A stretch of DNA of 64,000 nucleotides, taken from Cichorium intybus. Lineage: Eukaryota > Streptophyta > Magnoliopsida > Asterales > Asteraceae. The notes beneath the pieces were generated by a model that was given only the letters and a program-made list of their open reading frames with translations, was not told the origin of the DNA and made no database searches. This document shows positions 24,723 to 35,419 of this stretch, piece by piece (position 1 is the first letter of the stretch; every line of letters starts with the position of its first letter). Where the stretch lies: NCBI GenBank assembly GCA_023525715.1, contig CM042013.1, positions 72,260,994 to 72,324,993 of the forward strand. The letters are read 5' to 3'. The position numbers were made by a program, and so were the translations under genes.

Positions 24723-24996
24723 GGCTATAGGGTGTGTACAAGAACGCAGCAGACATTCATGAACACCTCCCCCCTCAATGGTGTCCTGCATCTTGCGTTC
24801 TGGGCTGTCTTTCTGGGGACGCCTTAGTACCCTGCTTGAGAGAAATTTGCCAATAAAAAAACGTGACTTGGAAATTAAAAGTGGGTCTAGGATTGTTGGG
24901 CATTTCCTGATATGTGTATTAGGGTTGTCACGGTGACGTGTCGCTGATGTGTCGACTGTCTTGGGAAGTCTTGGATGTTTTACACACCCTATAGCC
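24723..24996. mobile_element. Tourist-like PIF/Harbinger MITE
   Basis: A 274-bp element with perfect 16-bp inverted ends GGCTATAGGGTGTGTA / TACACACCCTATAGCC. TTA flanks both sides (24720-24722 and 24997-24999). It lies in the 5' flank of FBW2-like copy A. Confidence 0.88.
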
Positions 24997-25149
24997 TTAG
25001 TAGTCGGCAAACTTTAAAAGACAAACAATATTCTTCTTATAGATTATAGATATTTGGTCCGCATTTTCTTCTGCCGATGTGATTCACAAATTGCAGATAT
25101 TTTACTTCTTAAAAAACAAACACCACCTTAACCTTAACTTATATTAAAA

Positions 25150-25414
25150 AATGTTATTTGTATTTAGTGTTTTATTTTTTTAATTATTTTAATAATTTTC
25201 TATTAATTTTTATTTGACTTAATTAAATTTTTATTTATAAAATAGTTTAGAAAAGGGATAAACCTCGGGAAGAAGGAAAACGCGGGATGGAATTTACATT
25301 CTCTCTCGTTATTTCCATTTGAAACTTTTAAACAAAACGTGTCAAGTACGCAATTCACCATCTCTCCTCTTCCAAAACAAAAAAAGGAACTGAGCAATCA
25401 AAGTACCAAACAAA
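25150..25414 (+). promoter_or_regulatory. Shared 5' flank of the FBW2-like genes (copy A)
   Basis: About 260 bp immediately upstream of the copy A start is conserved at 35156-35419 (copy B) and 49171-49486 (copy C). It includes GGAATTTACATTCTCTCTCG and CAATTCACCATCTCTC. An 'acgcgggat' box is present here. Copies B and C also carry GGCGGGAAAA, whose reverse complement TTTTCCCGCC fits the E2F-site consensus. It is probably the promoter and 5' UTR, but no transcription start was determined. Confidence 0.5.
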
Positions 25415-26687
25415 ATGGGGTTTTCCCGATACACAGAAAAGAGCAAGAACAGGGTAGTAACATCGAGCGATGAGAAGACGGCGGCGGTCTTGGAAGAAGA
25501 GGGGCGGAGATGGGAAGGATTACATCCGGAGATACTGGCATTAATTTTCGTAAAGATACCACTGGATGAAATGGTGAGATTTGTTCCGTTTGTGTGTAAG
25601 CCGTGGATGGAGGTGGTGGCGGGGCCATACTGTTGGCGGGATATTGATCTGCAGCCGTGGTCTGAAGGTCGCGTTGACAGTCATGCGGTGGACCTGGTGG
25701 TGAAGAAGCTGATACGACGGAGCAAGTGTACGGTTCAACGACTATCTACCTTCCACATGGGAGTATCAGGATTCTCCGCTGTTGCTAACTGGTACGGTTA
25801 TGTTGTGAAGGTGTTTGATTATTTGCCCCTGTGAAGTGTTTTTTTTTTTTCAATGCTTGTTCCGTATTCTGCGATAATTGTTAATTTTGATTCCAAATAA
25901 AATATACATTCTTATAAAATCTGAGATTACAAGTAGACTATTTGATATTGGAAATTCCAACTAGGACGATGATGTCCCTGGTAAAGTTTATTAAGTATAA
26001 ATAAATTCATGTGTTGACATTGGAGTTTGAAAAACTTACCAATTATACCTATATCATCCAAATTGAAAGCAACTTAGTGACTTACAATACAAATTATTCA
26101 ATTATAGACTTACAACTTTATTTTACAGTGGAAGATGTCTGAAAGTGCTGGAAATCCTAATGAGTGATATCACACAGAGTCACAGACAAAATGATATTAA
26201 AGCATATAAAGCCACTACCAAATCTTACACTCTTGGATATCAGTGATTGCTCAAACATCACAGCCAAAGGCATTGAAGCATTTGGTACTCACTGCAAGTC
26301 TTTAATTCACTTGAAAAGAAACATGTGGACGGCCCAAAGCCTAGTTTACGTTTTCTAGATGATTCCGAAGCAGAAACCATAGCAAACACAATGCCAAATA
26401 TACAAAGTCTTGAATTTTTTTATGCTCGATTTGGTGATTGGGGTCTTTCTGAAATACTCAACAAATGCAAGTCTCTTACTCATCTTGACATTAAATCATG
26501 TTGGAATGTGGAATTGCGTGGTGATATTAATGCGATGCGTATAACCGAGAGGCTAAAGAGTTACTTTCCCCCCGTTCCCCCTTGGTACTACGGACATTCT
26601 GAGTCTGAGTATGCGTATGAGTCAGAATCTTCAGAATCAGAATCAGATTTTGGTTGGTTTTGTGTTTCTTTATTATTAAGAAAGTGA
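25415..26687 (+). pseudogene. FBW2-like: FBW2-like F-box/LRR gene, copy A (frameshifted)
   Basis: Exon 1 (25415-25791) encodes MGFSRYTEKSKNRVV and an F-box (LHPEILALIFVKIPLDEMV, VCKPWMEVV, GPYCWRDIDLQPW), matching the FBW2 family. The intron is 25792-26128 (GT-AG, 337 bp). Exon 2 starts GRCLKVLEI and should carry LRRs. A 10-nt insertion (about 26173-26182) shifts the frame to a TGA at 26244-26246. A 1-nt deletion near 26329 would restore it, since the net change is +9. The predicted product is about 164 residues, keeping the F-box but losing the substrate-binding LRRs. The tail also runs past the normal stop. A truncated F-box-only protein is conceivable, but loss of function is more likely. 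Confidence 0.85.
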
Positions 26688-26890
26688 GTGGACATGTTAG
26701 ATATGGCAATACCTCAAACTATGCAAGTTTTTGTGCACGATTAACTAAATATTATGTGGCCTTGTATGATATTTTGATAAGGTTATGTTTATTTATATGT
26801 AGCTATTCACTTTTTTTGATCCACTAAGTGATTTTTTTAGACAATTAAATAAGTTTCATTTTGAATAAAATTGAAATTGGTGATACGAAC

Positions 26891-27673
26891 TAGACTTGAC
26901 AAACGTGTAGTTTCGTGTCAAGATATCAAACGGGTTGAGAGAGCTTGACCATAACCCCACCCGTTTAATAATCGTATCGTGCCGTGTCAATCCGTTTATT
27001 TTTGTGTTGAGTTAACGGTAGACCTGACAATTCGTGTATTCATGTCGTTTCCACGTGTTACACACGAATTTGACACGATACAAATACAGAAAGAGAAATA
27101 AGCTTTATCTCATTTTTTTAAATGTATTTATGTCGTGTAATGTCTCTCACGAATTCGTGTATTTGTGTCTCAAATTGCTAGGTCTGGTTAACGGGTTTAG
27201 GGGTTAGACCTTGTAAATCTGTCATGTTGTATAATGTTGAAATATTAACAAGTGGAAAGAGGGAAAGTTGGTGAGACAAAAATGCAAAAATGAAAATTTG
27301 GAAAGAGTAGAAATTGGGAGACAGAATGAAAAAATTCATTGCAAGTTAAAAGTACAAAGTGGAAAGAGTGAGAGTTGGAAAAGCGGATGAACGCAGCGAC
27401 GAGGACTAGATAGTGACTAACTGAGACCGTGGAGTATATGAGAATGAAAAAAGTAAAAACTAAGCATTACTTAGGGGAAAAAGTGTTTTTACATTACAAA
27501 GTGACTCAATCCATGATTTTTTTTTTCAATTTTCATTTTGGTTTTGTGTTTTTTTAATAATCGCGTCGTGTCGTGTCGTGTCAACCCGTTTAATAAAACG
27601 TCCTGAAATCTCTTACCAAAACCCGCTTATTTCGTGTTGGGTTAGCGTGTCGTGTCAGTTTTTGCCACCTCTA
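26891..27673. mobile_element. hAT-type element hosting a second hAT MITE
   Basis: Starts TAGACTTGACAAACG and ends TTGCCACCTCTA. Flanks are ATACGAAC (26883-26890) and ATATGAAC (27674-27681), an 8-bp TSD with one C/T difference. The 3' flank of copy C lacks it. The sequence is rich in 'cgtgtcgtgtc' repeats. No transposase is encoded. Confidence 0.75.
27019..27186. mobile_element. Nested hAT MITE, perfect 8-bp TSD
   Basis: A 168-bp element with ends TAGACCTGACAATT and AATTGCTAGGTCTG. It is flanked by GTTAACGG on both sides (27011-27018 and 27187-27194). It lies wholly inside the larger hAT element, so it is younger than it. Confidence 0.88.
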
Positions 27674-27749
27674 ATATGAACTAGTTATTTGATGTATTAT
27701 AAATGGAAATACAATTTGTAATTTTTTATCAAAAACTAGACAATTGTTA

Positions 27750-27999
27750 GGGTGGACGAAGGGATACCCGTCGAACCGCCATATGTCGAACCTGCTGCTG
27801 GATGGTGCAGAAGCCGCGTCAAACCCGTCTCCTCCAACCCGTTGCCCCCTTTTCCTTCTTTGCCTTCGACTCCAAGCGGCTTCACGAACCCTCAATCTCT
27901 TCTCTTTAAACCCGCCACCGGCCGGACCCGTACGACACCGGAGGTGCCGCACTATCTATCCCATGAACCGCACCCCATCTTTTACTGCTCCGTCCACCA
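27750..27999. mobile_element. PIF/Harbinger MITE with TTA duplication
   Basis: Starts GGGTGGACGAAG and ends CTCCGTCCACCA, flanked by TTA (27747-27749 and 28000-28002). The 3' flank of copy C has the uninterrupted site 'aattgttatagtaattta' (about 51814-51831), an empty site that confirms the insertion boundaries. Confidence 0.85.
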
Positions 28000-28313
28000 T
28001 TATAGTAATTTAATTTTAAATTGGGTAAGTAATAAAAATGACCAAAATGGGATATTTTATTACACAAAAACAAAATGATTACTTTCACAGATATCATAAA
28101 AGAATATTCTTAAAATGAACTTTGTTAAGCTAATTTTTTGGTGACATGTTTTTTTATTTGGAAACTTTGGTTTACTTTGTGAACGAAATTATCATTTCTT
28201 TTGAATTATGATGTTACATTGCAAAAAAAAGGGGATCGCAAATATTTTCTAAATATTTTTTAGTGGAGACCTATCATAAAACCTTATCATAAAATACAAA
28301 AGAATTTTATATA

Positions 28314-28558
28314 GGGTGTGTTTGGCATAAGACCTTTATAAGCTTTTTAGAGTTTTTAACTTTTATTTTTTTTTAAACTTGAATAAATGAATAAATTTCA
28401 TTCGGTGACACGAGCTTAAAACTTTTATTTCAAATAAAAAAACTCTGAATCTAAAAACTACTTCAAGTAGCATGCAAAAAACGCATACGTATTATAAAAA
28501 TTACTATATTGCCCTTAAAAATATAGCCAACTATCAGCTAGTTTTGACAAACACATCC
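28314..28558. mobile_element. MITE-like element with GGGTGTGTTTG ends
   Basis: Starts GGGTGTGTTTGGCATAA and ends TTGACAAACACATCC, an inverted repeat of about 15 bp. Both flanks read ATA. The partner copy is at 61799-62049. Superfamily is unclear; the ends recall Tourist-like MITEs. Confidence 0.55.
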
Positions 28559-30510
28559 ATAATGAGTGAGTATTTTGAAATAAATGTTCAAAACGTGTTC
28601 ATTTTCTGCAATGACACCTTTCATTTTGGTAATATTGTGATTAACCCTTGTTAACCATATTTATCTCATCAGTTAGTTAAAAAACTAGAAAAAAAACAAA
28701 AAGCATATGAGTCACCTAAGCTCAACTTTACCGTTTCCACTCATAAAAATTGCATCTTTGCCTCGTTACCGTGCTTAATTTATCTCTAGAGGATTGTTAC
28801 ACTAAAGGACGAGTGTTGCTGAGATGTCTTAACTCATGATGGAATAGTTAATACATATATTTTCCTATAATAACAGTTTTTTACACGCACTAAAGAGTCG
28901 AAGTAACTTGAAGAAACTATCATAATCATGTATTCCTTCTCATAACATGAATGATTTTGCTAAATACATTTAGAAATAGGAGAGATTTTTCTGCAAAAAA
29001 AAAGGTCTTTCAAATAAAATGTTGAGAACTTAGTGGTTTTTCTAAAATCTCCCTAATAATTAAGAAACTAGTAGTTTCTTATTAGGTTACTTAAATCTCT
29101 AGTGACCTTTTGGATGAATATGTCGATCTATAAAATGTAATAAATCCATCACAACTCTCTTAGACCCAAATCTCATCACTTAAGGAGCATAACGGTTTAG
29201 GTCCATAAATATGGTCCAATGTCCAAACCTTAGAACATCCAAAGTACTATTCGTTCTCTGCAAGTTACCCCCGCGTAATGTGTCACAAATGAGTTTGGTG
29301 TCAGCCATCTAGAGAGGGCGGTTTATCCATTTAATATCATTATTTTTTTGTAACTATTACGAGCCCATTGTAACAAACTTTATAAACATTATTACACTTA
29401 ATATACTATATTTAAATTTTCATAAAATCTTCAAATTAATAAATAAATTGATTGTAAAATCAATAAATATACCTTAATCATTTAATTAAATAACAAACAA
29501 TAAATCACCAATTAAATTGTTTGAAAAATTAAACAAGGGCAGAATAGTTATTTTAGATCAGAAAAGGATGATAGAAGTTACAAGCGTTATAAACTAAAAA
29601 GGTTAAAAAAACACAAGGATCCAATATATAACTTTGGTAAAACATAGGGACTATACATATAATTCATTTGAACATTTATGGCGGGAAAAGAAAACTTTTA
29701 GGCAAATGGGTGTAAACATGAAAGACGTGTTGGGGTAAACAACACGGGATCGATAAACTTCAAACCTCATGTAACACCACTTTCGAATTGGTATGCATGA
29801 GTTAACTTCCTTGGATAATCCTAAGATATATGCTTAAAATATGGTGGTAGTAATGTAATGGTTTGGTGGGAAGAGGACCTAAATGGAAGAAATTTAGTTA
29901 GAAGGGCCGTTTTGCTAAAATGGTAAAACTATGGACTAAGGCTGATTTAGTCAAGGACTTAAGTGAATACAAAGTTTATATATGGGGTATAACTTAAAAA
30001 CTTAAGAGTTCTGAAATAACCGAAACTTAAGGGACCAAATTTTGCTAAAACCTGAAAGTTACATGTAAAAGCTGGAACCTTCCTCATTTCTTCAGCATTT
30101 TTATGATTTTGAGAAGCAGAAGGAGCTGGAAAATGGCAATTTCTTGCTTGCATGAAGGTTTTATCTTGAGTTGAAGAACTAGCAAAGGATTTAAAGATTT
30201 CTAACACATTAAGGTAAGAATCCATCTTATTCATGCTTGCAACCCTAATTTTAGGTTGGAGTTGCTATGAAATCCGAGTTCTAAGTTAAGGGAGGGTTAC
30301 ATCTATGATCCTAAGTGATTTATTCTTGTTTCCATGCACCATGTGGTCACTATTCAACTAATGGGTACCTTAGATTCAGGAGTTATGAGATTCTAATCAT
30401 ATAAACCCTAGAATTTGGGGATTTTGGTGCAATGTTGGATTTTGTTGAAATTGATAGGTCATAGATAGTATTTTGGATGAAAGTAACCATTACTAATTGT
30501 TCTTTAATGA

Positions 30511-32200
30511 TTTCAAGCAATTTCCATGAAGAAATTGAGGATAGTGGATAATCATATTTTCTACATGATGCGTTTTGATAAATGAAATAGAGCGTTTTAC
30601 GCTAAATCGGCAATCGAAGCTTTTTAAAATAACTAGTAAATTAGTTAATTCAAATATGATGTTAAATTCAATACACAATTTCAGTATACTTAATTTTTTT
30701 AACTAAGACATTTAATTTGTTAATTTAAATTTGGTGTTAAATTCAAAATATAAAACTCAAATGCTAAATAAACTTTAAAAAATGTTTAGAGTCTATTCTT
30801 TTAAATATAGTGTTAGATATAAAACCTCAACCGAAATATCAAATTAACAAAAAGTTGATCAAAACTATTTTCTACAATAATGAAAATTTTCAAAAGAGCG
30901 AGTTTTTTAATTATTTAAAAATAATAATAATGAATACAAACAAAATAAGTTATTTACTCTAATGGTATTTAGTAGTTGATAAAATATGATTAAGTCATAA
31001 AACGCAAGCATTGAACATGTTATAAGTTACGAAATAATTTTTTGTTGAATTTGCTTAATATTTATCAAAAACATTCATGAGCCATTTATATCAAATGTTT
31101 TAAATTATTTATTTAAGATTATATTAGCATGCATGTGTACCTAACAAAATTCTCAAAATTTATTTTTTTTACACTCCATGAGACCTACGAAGTAATGCTA
31201 CATAACAATGTGTTTCAAATAATCTACCTTTGTATTCTTATTATATGTTATTTGCTCTTACAATCTAGATTTTGAGGTAATTCATGTAAATATGTTTCCT
31301 TAAGTTTTAAAAACAAGTTTTAAAATCAATTAAACATAATAATAATTAAAAATAATACTTTATCAATTAAGTAATTTTTAAATAAATTAATCCTAACAAT
31401 AGTTAAAAGTAACACTAAATCAAGAATTATATTTGCTTTTATTCATGTGTAAACTGCATGTAATGCCATTGCAAAATTTTATTATCAAATTGTTGAAGAC
31501 ACTTATAATTTTATATATCAATTTAATGCAATAATTTTTATTTGGTAGTTAATATTAATAACATACTAAATTTCAACCACATATTAGTCAAAATTCTAAC
31601 TACTTAATTTTAACTTGTGCAACGCGCGGGCATTCGTCTAGTTTTATATATTCTTTCTCAATTTACCATAACCCAAATATTTTCCCACAAAGATGGACTA
31701 CGAACCAGAAAACCGCTTTGACACATGATTGGGTCTTCGAATTTGAGGATAATCGAATCAATAACTCACGAAACAAATTAATGTTTTAAACACACATTAT
31801 AGATAAATTTCATGATGAAATGCACCGTGAAACGTATCGGTCATGCTAAAACTCAACTCAAAGTGAAGGGATTTATACCGAAAGACATCAATTTCAATGA
31901 CATATACAACAAACAACATTTTAGATGAATATATGTGTAATAATAAAGTCGGTATTTTGGAGGCCTCTAACGACTAATACCGATTGAAAATATTGTATCC
32001 TCATTTTCCGTTGGTATTATTGAAAGTTATATTTTTTTAATGATGTGTTATTATTATTATTAAAGTTTTCTCGTGTTTTTTAATTATTACGTAGGAGTTT
32101 TTTAATTATCAATGAAAGATTTATTAATCTAATATTAAAGTTTTAATGAAATGTTATTTAGTGTTTTATATTTTTTTTAATTATTTTAATAGTTTTCAAT
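30511..32200. other. AT-rich DNA with a possible Helitron 3' end
   Basis: No gene was found. At 31620-31641 'caacgcgcgggcattcgt' followed by CTAG and T resembles a Helitron 3' end, but no matching 5' end was located. The stretch 32150-32208 is homologous to the upstream flank of copies A and C and marks the start of the copy B 5' flank. Confidence 0.35.
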
Positions 32201-32208
32201 TAGTTTTA

Positions 32209-33562
32209 GAGTAAATTACAGTTTTAGTCTTTGTAGTTTACCTCAGTTTTCACGTTGGTCCAACCTTGAGAAATCTCATGTATTGCTCCTGTGGTTTGTT
32301 TTTACTAAGAAGCTTGGTCCCTAATGTCTTACCGGCCGAGAAATTCAAATCAAAACGAAAACCACAATGACCAACACAACCGTCGGCTATACAACCCTTA
32401 CAAAGATCTTGGAATCCCTGTACAAACGTTATACAAACTTCCCACATCCCCTGAATACCTCTTGCAATCGGAATATGTCGTTTAACATCGTTAATGGGGC
32501 TAAAACCTCACCTAATACACCGACATCGGTTACCTCGGCGGCGCTGTATTTGGCGCTGGGAAGGGTTTACGAGAGGGCGTGAAGGCTTTTGATCTGTGAA
32601 GCTTAGGGTTAATCGGATCTTGAACGCTTCGGGACATGCAGGTCGGACGATCGACAACTGTTCCGATGTAATCAGACTATTGTATGCCGGTATGGAGAGC
32701 GGGCTGCATTAGGGATGATCGACAACCGTGCCGGTATTGTACGCCGGTTAGTCGTTACTAGGAAGCAGGTTTTGAAGAAATACGTACCAATCTGAGCCAT
32801 TTCGCTATTCATCTTAATACAAGTTTTAGTCATTTGAGATTGCAAAAGGTTGCATAATTTTCTTTTCTTCACTTGATACCCTTTATTTTGTGTACTTTTC
32901 AATATCAGGAAGGAAAGAAGGGCTGGCTACAAATATATTTATGTAGACCTTGATATGGGAATTGCATCGCAGGTTTCTGTAACTTGTTTCGTATATGTTC
33001 ACGTAAACATTGAATGAATATTCATATGGTTTATATTGATATTTAGCTTTATGGTAACGATAAAGAAAAGTACATTTTTTATTGTCTATTTACCTTTGAC
33101 AAATAGAGTTAGGAGCCATGCAAGAAGTTTCAGTGTATGTTGTTTTTTCCTTCCCCTTCATAGAGTAAAGCCCTCTTTCGATTTGATAATTCAAGCCATT
33201 TATTGGTGAATTGAAGAATTGGCAAACTTATTTAGTTGTCTTTAAATGATCTTTTGTGTTCATGTGAAGCGGAATGAATTTCAATCAAATTTGCAATTGC
33301 ATCTATTGGAGAGAGAGAGAGGGGGAAGGAGGGAGGGAAAGAGAGGGGTTTTATTTTTCTATTTTAATAAATAAATTAAATGATATATGAAGGGAAAAAA
33401 GTCATTTTACCCACACATCTGACAACAAATGTTAATTTTAACGGAGAAGGAGACTAAATATGTTAGCAATTGCAAACCATAGGGGCAATACATGAGATTT
33501 CTCAAGGATGGACCAATATGAAAACCTAGACAAACCACAATGACCAAAACTGTAATTTACTC
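32209..33562. mobile_element. Non-autonomous MULE 1 in the copy B promoter
   Basis: Starts GAGTAAATTACAGTTTTAGTC and ends GACCAAAACTGTAATTTACTC, near-perfect inverted repeats. Flanks are TAGTTTTA (32201-32208) and TACTTTTTA (33563-33571). The empty site in copy C reads TAGTTTTTA, so a 9-bp TSD has gained one deletion and one substitution. The interior contains a GC-richer coding-like piece at 32367-32582 that I cannot identify, and a GA-rich patch near 33310-33345. Confidence 0.82.
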
Positions 33563-33590
33563 TACTTTTTATTTAGTTTAATTATTTTAT

Positions 33591-35154
33591 GAGTAAATTA
33601 CAGTTTTTTGTCCATGAGGTTTGGGGTCATTTTCGTATTGGTTTTTAAACTAAAAATCTCATATTCTTGCACTTGTTGTTTCCATTTGCTAACAGATTGG
33701 TCCCTCATCTGTTAAAGTTAACTTTGCTGTACATGTGGAGTAAAATGACTATTTTGTCCTTCATTTATTATGTAATTAATTTTGTTTTTTAAAATAAAAA
33801 ACAAACTATCTCTCTTTTTTGTGTTTCTTGTCGCCGGTGGTTTGATGGGATCGAGATTAAGTCACAGCTCGACAGCACCATCATCTCCGGCTTTCTTCTT
33901 CTCTGATTAATCAGCTCCAGTCGTCTCATTTTCTCCGGCGTTTTCATCTCCGGTGATGGAGAACCAGACCTAACTATCTTTGATACCACCCTTATCCCTC
34001 AACGATGCCAAGTGGTTCCGCAGGGACCTCCATTGGTTGTTCCTTCTTCTGTAATTGAGCCTTCGTTGAGGCCATCGAAGAGCTCCCAACTCGTCATCCT
34101 CATTGCCTCCGGTGGCCGGAACCAAGCGTACCCACCCCATACTTCACCGGGACTGCTGAGTCCTCGATGAAAGCCAATTAAACCGATTGCTTCCTCTCTT
34201 TTCATTCTAACTATTCTGTGAACACACCATTAGCCACCTCGAGGGCATTCGACGTTGGGGCGAGATTATCAGCGACATCCCAGTAAACTTCAAATTTCTG
34301 TTTAATAACTTGTGTCACTAGACTCCACATCCTTCCAAAAAGAATGAAATTCTAGTCCAACTTCTTTCGACCATTTCTAACATGTTCATCACCACCATCA
34401 GCCTCTTTATCCTACAACCCTAAATGGTCAACATTGACTTGTCAACTAACCCCATCAAACCCCTGGCCCAACAGTCCAAAGAATGGCCCGCCCTTAGAAA
34501 AGACCGATTAACCACCAGGACTTTCAGTCACTACTCTCGACTTATGGAAAGGCAAAAGAAGATCCGAACTTTGGCATGGAAAAGTCTTCCCTCCAAATAT
34601 CAAATCAAAAGTCACACTGGTTTTAAAACAAGCCATCGAATGGGGCTTCTTAAATGAATCAACCGCCATTGAAAATTACTAAACAATAACCGGATGTGAA
34701 GTGAGTTCGTTAGGGTTCGCGACACATTCAGAAGATAAATTTGATTAGATCGCTGCATCGTCGGACGGGCTTCTAGGGTCTTTCCTGAATGCCGGAATCC
34801 TCGAATTGAAATGCCCGTTTAACAAAGTGAAACCAGAATCAGCGATTCGATAAATAAGACGACGGTAATTTTGGAGGACAATGAAGAGTTATGTCATCGT
34901 TTTTAAGATTAACATATTTACAATAATAGCCGTGAAAGTGATCTTTGAATAAAAAATTGAAAAAGAAATAAAGAAATTAAAATTAGGGATAGAATGGTCT
35001 TTTAACACACACTTAATATTATAGACGGTAACTCGTCGAGGGACCAAAGGTCTTAGTAAATGCGAACTATAGGGACAAATATGCGGATATTTTTAGCTTA
35101 AGAACCAATCCAAAAATAACCCCAAACCACAGGGACCAAAACTGTAATTTACTC
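33591..35154. mobile_element. Pack-MULE 2 in the copy B promoter, perfect 9-bp TSD
   Basis: Starts GAGTAAATTACAGTTTT and ends AAAACTGTAATTTACTC. It is flanked by TTATTTTAT on both sides (33582-33590 and 35155-35163). It lies 28 bp after MULE 1. The interior carries a fragment of a YqaJ-type exonuclease gene and other GC-richer DNA, so it fits a Pack-MULE. It ends 265 bp before the start codon of copy B. Confidence 0.88.
34470..34856 (+). pseudogene. YqaJ-type exonuclease fragment captured by MULE 2
   Basis: The pieces read EWPALRKDRLTT, then after a frameshift LVLKQAIEWGFLNESTAIENY, then VSSLGFATHSEDKFD, IAASSDGLLGS and GILELKCPFNKVKPE. This is the pattern of the plant PD-(D/E)XK / lambda-exonuclease-like (YqaJ) family, including the catalytic Asp in S-S-D-G and the E-L-K pair. 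Frame changes and two in-frame stops (after ENY, and after KFD where a Trp is usual) destroy it. No full-length parent is in the window. The family call is from memory of conserved motifs. Confidence 0.7.
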
Positions 35155-35419
35155 TTATTTTATTTAGAAAATAGTTTAGAAAAGGGTTAAAAGCTAGGGA
35201 AGGAGTCGGGAAGAAGGAAAAGGCGGGAAAAAGGAAAACGCGGGATGGAATTTACATTCTCTCTCGTTATTTCCATTTGAAACTTTTAAACAATTTTCCA
35301 ACACTCGGATCGACACAACATGTCAAGTACCCAATTCACCATCTCTCATCATCCAAAACAAGAAAAGGAACTCAGCAATCAAAAGACCAAACGAAATTGG
35401 GTTTTCCCGAAACACAGAA

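Larger units (their letters stand above)
26129..30510 (+). repeat. Segmental duplication unit (partner 59537-64000)
   Basis: Exon 2 of copy A and all the following DNA to 30510 align almost colinearly with 59537-64000, with few substitutions and small indels. Both units contain the same nested hAT pair, Harbinger MITE and second MITE. The partner runs off the window end, so the unit is at least 4.4 kb. From about 29600 to 30510 the DNA resembles retrotransposon LTR sequence and contains no supported gene. Confidence 0.92.

Noticed and set aside
27671..28078. Open frames of 89-108 residues (and copies at 61143-61562)
   Set aside because: They fall within the Harbinger MITE, which is GC-richer than its surroundings; no protein similarity.
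29959..30234. 91-residue minus-strand frame, also present at 63449-63724
   Set aside because: Its conservation is explained by the segmental duplication; the surrounding DNA is LTR-like and the protein is not recognised.
31620..31641. Second Helitron
   Set aside because: Only a 3'-end-like motif was found, with a weak hairpin and no 5' end, so it is mentioned but not called.
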